The position numbers were made by a program, and so were the translations under genes. This document shows, piece by piece, positions 61,809-64,000 of a DNA stretch of 64,000 nt; position 1 is the stretch's first letter, and every line of letters starts with the position of its first letter. The notes beneath the pieces were generated by a model. That model worked only from the letters and a program-made list of their open reading frames with translations. It did no database searches and was not told the origin of the DNA. The DNA is taken from NCBI RefSeq assembly GCF_000382425.1, contig NZ_KB908293.1:303585-367584 (forward strand), given 5' to 3'. The DNA is from Empedobacter brevis NBRC 14943 = ATCC 43319. GTDB lineage: Bacteria > Bacteroidota > Bacteroidia > Flavobacteriales > Weeksellaceae.

Positions 61809-63052
61809 GTGTGTCTATAGACGAAATCAATTGTGCACAAATTAATTTGAAAGGAATTGCCCGAAAGACTCCTCTCGACTTTAATGCTAATTTAAGCCGT
61901 CAGTTTGAAGCAAATATTTCATTAAAAAGGGAAGATTTACAAATTGTACGTTCGTACAAATTGAGAGGTGCTTACAATAAAATCGTTCAACTAGCTGAAC
62001 AAGAGAAACAAAACGGAGTTATATGTGCTAGCGCAGGAAATCATGCACAAGGTGTTGCTTATTCATGCCAACAATTGAACATCAAAGGTAAAATTGTGAT
62101 GCCTACCACTACACCGCAACAAAAAATAAAACAGGTGAAATGGTTTGGAAAAGAGCACATCGAAATTATCTTACATGGGGATACATTTGATGATGCCTCT
62201 GCTTACGCTCATCAGCTATCCATAGAAAATCATCTCACATTTATTCATCCCTTTGATGATGAAAAAGTTATTGCCGGACAAGGAACCGTTGGACTGGAAA
62301 TTTTGGAAGAAAACAATGCTCCTATTGATTATATTTTTGTTCCAATAGGTGGTGGTGGTTTAGCTTCTGGGATTATTTCTGTGTTAAAATCATTTAGTCC
62401 CAATACAAAAATTATAGGTATAGAACCAAGCGGTGCGTCAAGTATGGCGGAAGCAATCAAACATAACAAAACTACTGCTCTGAAAAAAATAGATCCTTTT
62501 GTGGATGGAGCTGCAGTAAAAAAGGTTGGCGAAAAAACATTCGAAATCTGTTCAAATGGACTTACATCAACCTATGCTGTACCAGAAGGAAAAGTTTGTT
62601 CAACTATTTTGCGTTTATACAATGAAGATGCAATTGTAGTAGAGCCAGCCGGGGCTCTAAGTGTAGCTGCTTTAGACTTTTTCAAAGAAGAGATAAAAGG
62701 TAAAAATGTTGTTTGCATTTTGAGTGGCAGCAATAATGATATCACACGAATGGAAGAAATAAAGGAACGCAGTCTGCAATATGAGGGGTTAAAACATTAT
62801 TTTATCATAAGTTTCCCACAACGGGCCGGAGCTTTAAAAGAATTGGTGAATGATGTTTTAGGCAAGAATGATGACATCACTTACTTTCAGTACATTCAGA
62901 AAAATAACAAAGAGACCGGACCTGCTGTAGTTGGCGTTGAATTAGATAAAAAAGAAGATTTTGAGAATTTGATTTATCGATTAGAAAACCATCATTTTGA
63001 TTATCAATATTTGAATACAGATAATACGTTATTTTCTTTGATAATTGGCTAA
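61769..63052 (+). CDS. ilvA: Threonine ammonia-lyase (threonine deaminase)
   Basis: PLP enzyme making 2-ketobutyrate from threonine, committing carbon to isoleucine. It is 427 residues from ATG 61769. The PLP lysine is in VRSYKLRGAYNK (about 64). GNHAQGVAY (about 90) and the glycine-rich loop GGGGLASG (about 193) are typical. A C-terminal ACT-like regulatory domain begins at HYFIISFPQRAGALKEL (about 345), consistent with feedback control by Ile. ATG 61769 overlaps ilvC by 40 bases. A GTG at 61811, two bases after the ilvC stop, would give a 413-residue protein and no overlap. Confidence 0.93.
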   Translation: MANRFRSEKTATLGVSIDEINCAQINLKGIARKTPLDFNANLSRQFEANISLKREDLQIVRSYKLRGAYNKIVQLAEQEKQNGVICASAGNHAQGVAYSCQQLNIKGKIVMPTTTPQQKIKQVKWFGKEHIEIILHGDTFDDASAYAHQLSIENHLTFIHPFDDEKVIAGQGTVGLEILEENNAPIDYIFVPIGGGGLASGIISVLKSFSPNTKIIGIEPSGASSMAEAIKHNKTTALKKIDPFVDGAAVKKVGEKTFEICSNGLTSTYAVPEGKVCSTILRLYNEDAIVVEPAGALSVAALDFFKEEIKGKNVVCILSGSNNDITRMEEIKERSLQYEGLKHYFIISFPQRAGALKELVNDVLGKNDDITYFQYIQKNNKETGPAVVGVELDKKEDFENLIYRLENHHFDYQYLNTDNTLFSLIIG

Positions 63053-63081
63053 AATCGTCTTTCTTTTTACACCATCTACTT

Positions 63082-63127
63082 ACCCCGCTAATTTTCTACC
63101 AAAAAAGTAAAGGATTAGCGGGGTTCT
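63082..63127 (+). terminator. Intrinsic terminator of the ilv operon
   Basis: GC-rich 10-bp stem (63083-63092 with 63114-63123) plus an outer A-T pair, a 21-base loop and a short T-rich tail. It lies 30 bases after ilvA. Confidence 0.65.
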
Positions 63128-63269
63128 TATTTATTCTCATCTCCTCTATTCTTCTCCTCTACAAATTGATTTGTAAACTATTTCTGTTTATCATTCTATT
63201 AAATAAGTACTTATAATTTGTAATACAATATAAAAGTTCTTATCTTGACTTTAATTAACAACATCTAAT

Positions 63270-64000
63270 ATGAAGAAAACTCTACTTGCTGTTTTCTCCT
63301 TATTTTCCTTTTATGTTAACGCTCAGCACGATATTTTATGGGAAAAATCTATTGGAGGAAATCAGGCTGAATACCTGTACAATGCAATTCCAACACCTGA
63401 TTATGGCTTCTTGATTTTAGGAAGTTCAGATTCCGATCCTTCGGGAAATAAAACCAAACAAAACCGGGGTGGATTGGATTATTTCATCTGGAAAATGGAC
63501 GAAAATGGGCGCGAGGAATGGCAAAATTCTTTTGGCGGCGACAGTGATGATTTGTTGAAAACCGTGACACTTTCCAATGATGGCGGTTTTTTACTGGTGG
63601 GTTCTTCCGCTTCTTCCCTATCTGGTGATAAAACAGAAAAAAACTTTGGAATGACGGACATCTGGATCATTAAATTGGATCCCACAGGTGCTATTCAATG
63701 GCAAAAAACAATTGGAGGTTTAGGAAATGACGAAGCTGTGACGGTAATAAAAACTGCTGATAACGGTTACCTGATTGGAGCCAATTCGGATTCTCCTCAG
63801 TCGGTTACGAAACAACAGAATGGGTTTGGAGCAACTGATTTTTGGGTGATTAAACTCGATGATCTGGGAAATATCAAGTGGGAAAAAACAATAGGAGGCA
63901 AACGTGAAGAAACTTTAAAAACAATCATCGAAACAAAAAACGGGTATTTGATTGGTGGTGTGTCCAATTCGAAAATAACTCCTATAAAATCTCAGGACAG
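63270..64000 (+). CDS. Secreted repeat protein, beta-propeller-like (3'-truncated by window edge)
   Basis: An ATG at 63270 opens a frame running off the right edge (243 codons visible). It has a signal peptide (about 1-19, ending VNAQ). At least three repeats of about 70 residues follow, of the form W..[ST]IGG....E.L......GFLI.G.S.S..SG.K......G..D.W..KLD..G...W, starting near residues 24, 82 and 148. This pattern is known from beta-propeller-like surface proteins of flavobacteria that often end in a type IX secretion sorting domain, which would lie outside the window. Function is unknown. Confidence 0.8.
   Translation, partial: MKKTLLAVFSLFSFYVNAQHDILWEKSIGGNQAEYLYNAIPTPDYGFLILGSSDSDPSGNKTKQNRGGLDYFIWKMDENGREEWQNSFGGDSDDLLKTVTLSNDGGFLLVGSSASSLSGDKTEKNFGMTDIWIIKLDPTGAIQWQKTIGGLGNDEAVTVIKTADNGYLIGANSDSPQSVTKQQNGFGATDFWVIKLDDLGNIKWEKTIGGKREETLKTIIETKNGYLIGGVSNSKITPIKSQD

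Noticed and set aside
1..64000. tRNA, rRNA, tmRNA or known riboswitches
   Set aside because: Reading through all intergenic regions gave no cloverleaf, rRNA core or recognised aptamer; a covariance-model scan could still reveal a weak case.

Overview
The window is about 64 kb of AT-rich chromosomal DNA from a flavobacterium (phylum Bacteroidota). The evidence is the gene content: a 13-gene nuo operon with a short NuoG, DUF2480, DUF2147, DUF2141 and DUF3857 proteins, LpxB, a degradative-type HMG-CoA reductase, POT peptide transporters beside a dipeptidyl peptidase IV, and a partial gene for a repeat-rich secreted protein. Many genes lack a Shine-Dalgarno sequence, and several start regions carry the Bacteroidota -7 promoter element TAnnTTTG. 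A Weeksellaceae/Chryseobacterium-group member is plausible, but the genus cannot be fixed from this sequence. I saw no rRNA, tRNA, CRISPR array, intact insertion sequence, phage or replication origin.

Layout. 1-7301 (+): end of rsgA, a small unknown gene, dtd, two tandem DUF3857/transglutaminase-like exported proteins, a MazG-like hydrolase and aroA. 7365-9778 (-): a lipid-type ABC exporter and a DUF2147 protein. 10111-14578 (+): cysE-cysK and clpB. 14632-16354: DUF2480 (-) and lpxB (+). 16602-19436 (+): two paralogous lipoproteins, an ECF sigma factor, and a fused anti-sigma/outer-membrane-barrel protein. 19451-28351: DUF2141 (-), comEC (+), and a peptide-utilisation group on the minus strand (thioredoxin-fold protein, two POT transporters, DPP IV). 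28394-30435: an AT-rich, gene-poor stretch with inverted and phased repeats, a small ORF and a lipoprotein. 30436-33240: HMG-CoA reductase, a YkgJ protein and two small membrane proteins. 33393-35683 (-): a second sigma/anti-sigma/barrel module, this time as three separate genes. 35800-39838: a GT-C-like membrane protein (+), then coaX and an M1 peptidase (-). 40124-53028 (-): nuoA-N (complex I). 53257-56625 (-): mfd. 56741-63052 (+): the isoleucine/valine operon ilvD-ilvB-ilvN-ilvC-ilvA. 63270-end (+): the start of a repeat-containing secreted protein.

The most striking structure is the leader of the ilv operon (56741-57116). One strong promoter is followed by two tandem attenuators. Each has a tiny leader peptide made largely of Ile, Val and Leu (11 of 22 residues in the first, 10 of 18 in the second). 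Each also has an 8-bp antiterminator arm at the end of the leader and an intrinsic terminator with eight T residues. The geometry is that of classical ribosome-mediated attenuation, repeated in series.

The second theme is a pair of paralogous trans-envelope sigma modules. In one (17534-19436) the anti-sigma-like inner-membrane segment is fused to an outer-membrane beta-barrel. In the other (33393-35683) the same parts are encoded separately. Both share a short cytoplasmic motif of the form DAWxxIQxx[L/M]D just before the membrane helix. A candidate small RNA or attenuated leader between the nuo operon and the M1 peptidase gene (39877-40036) is also worth testing.
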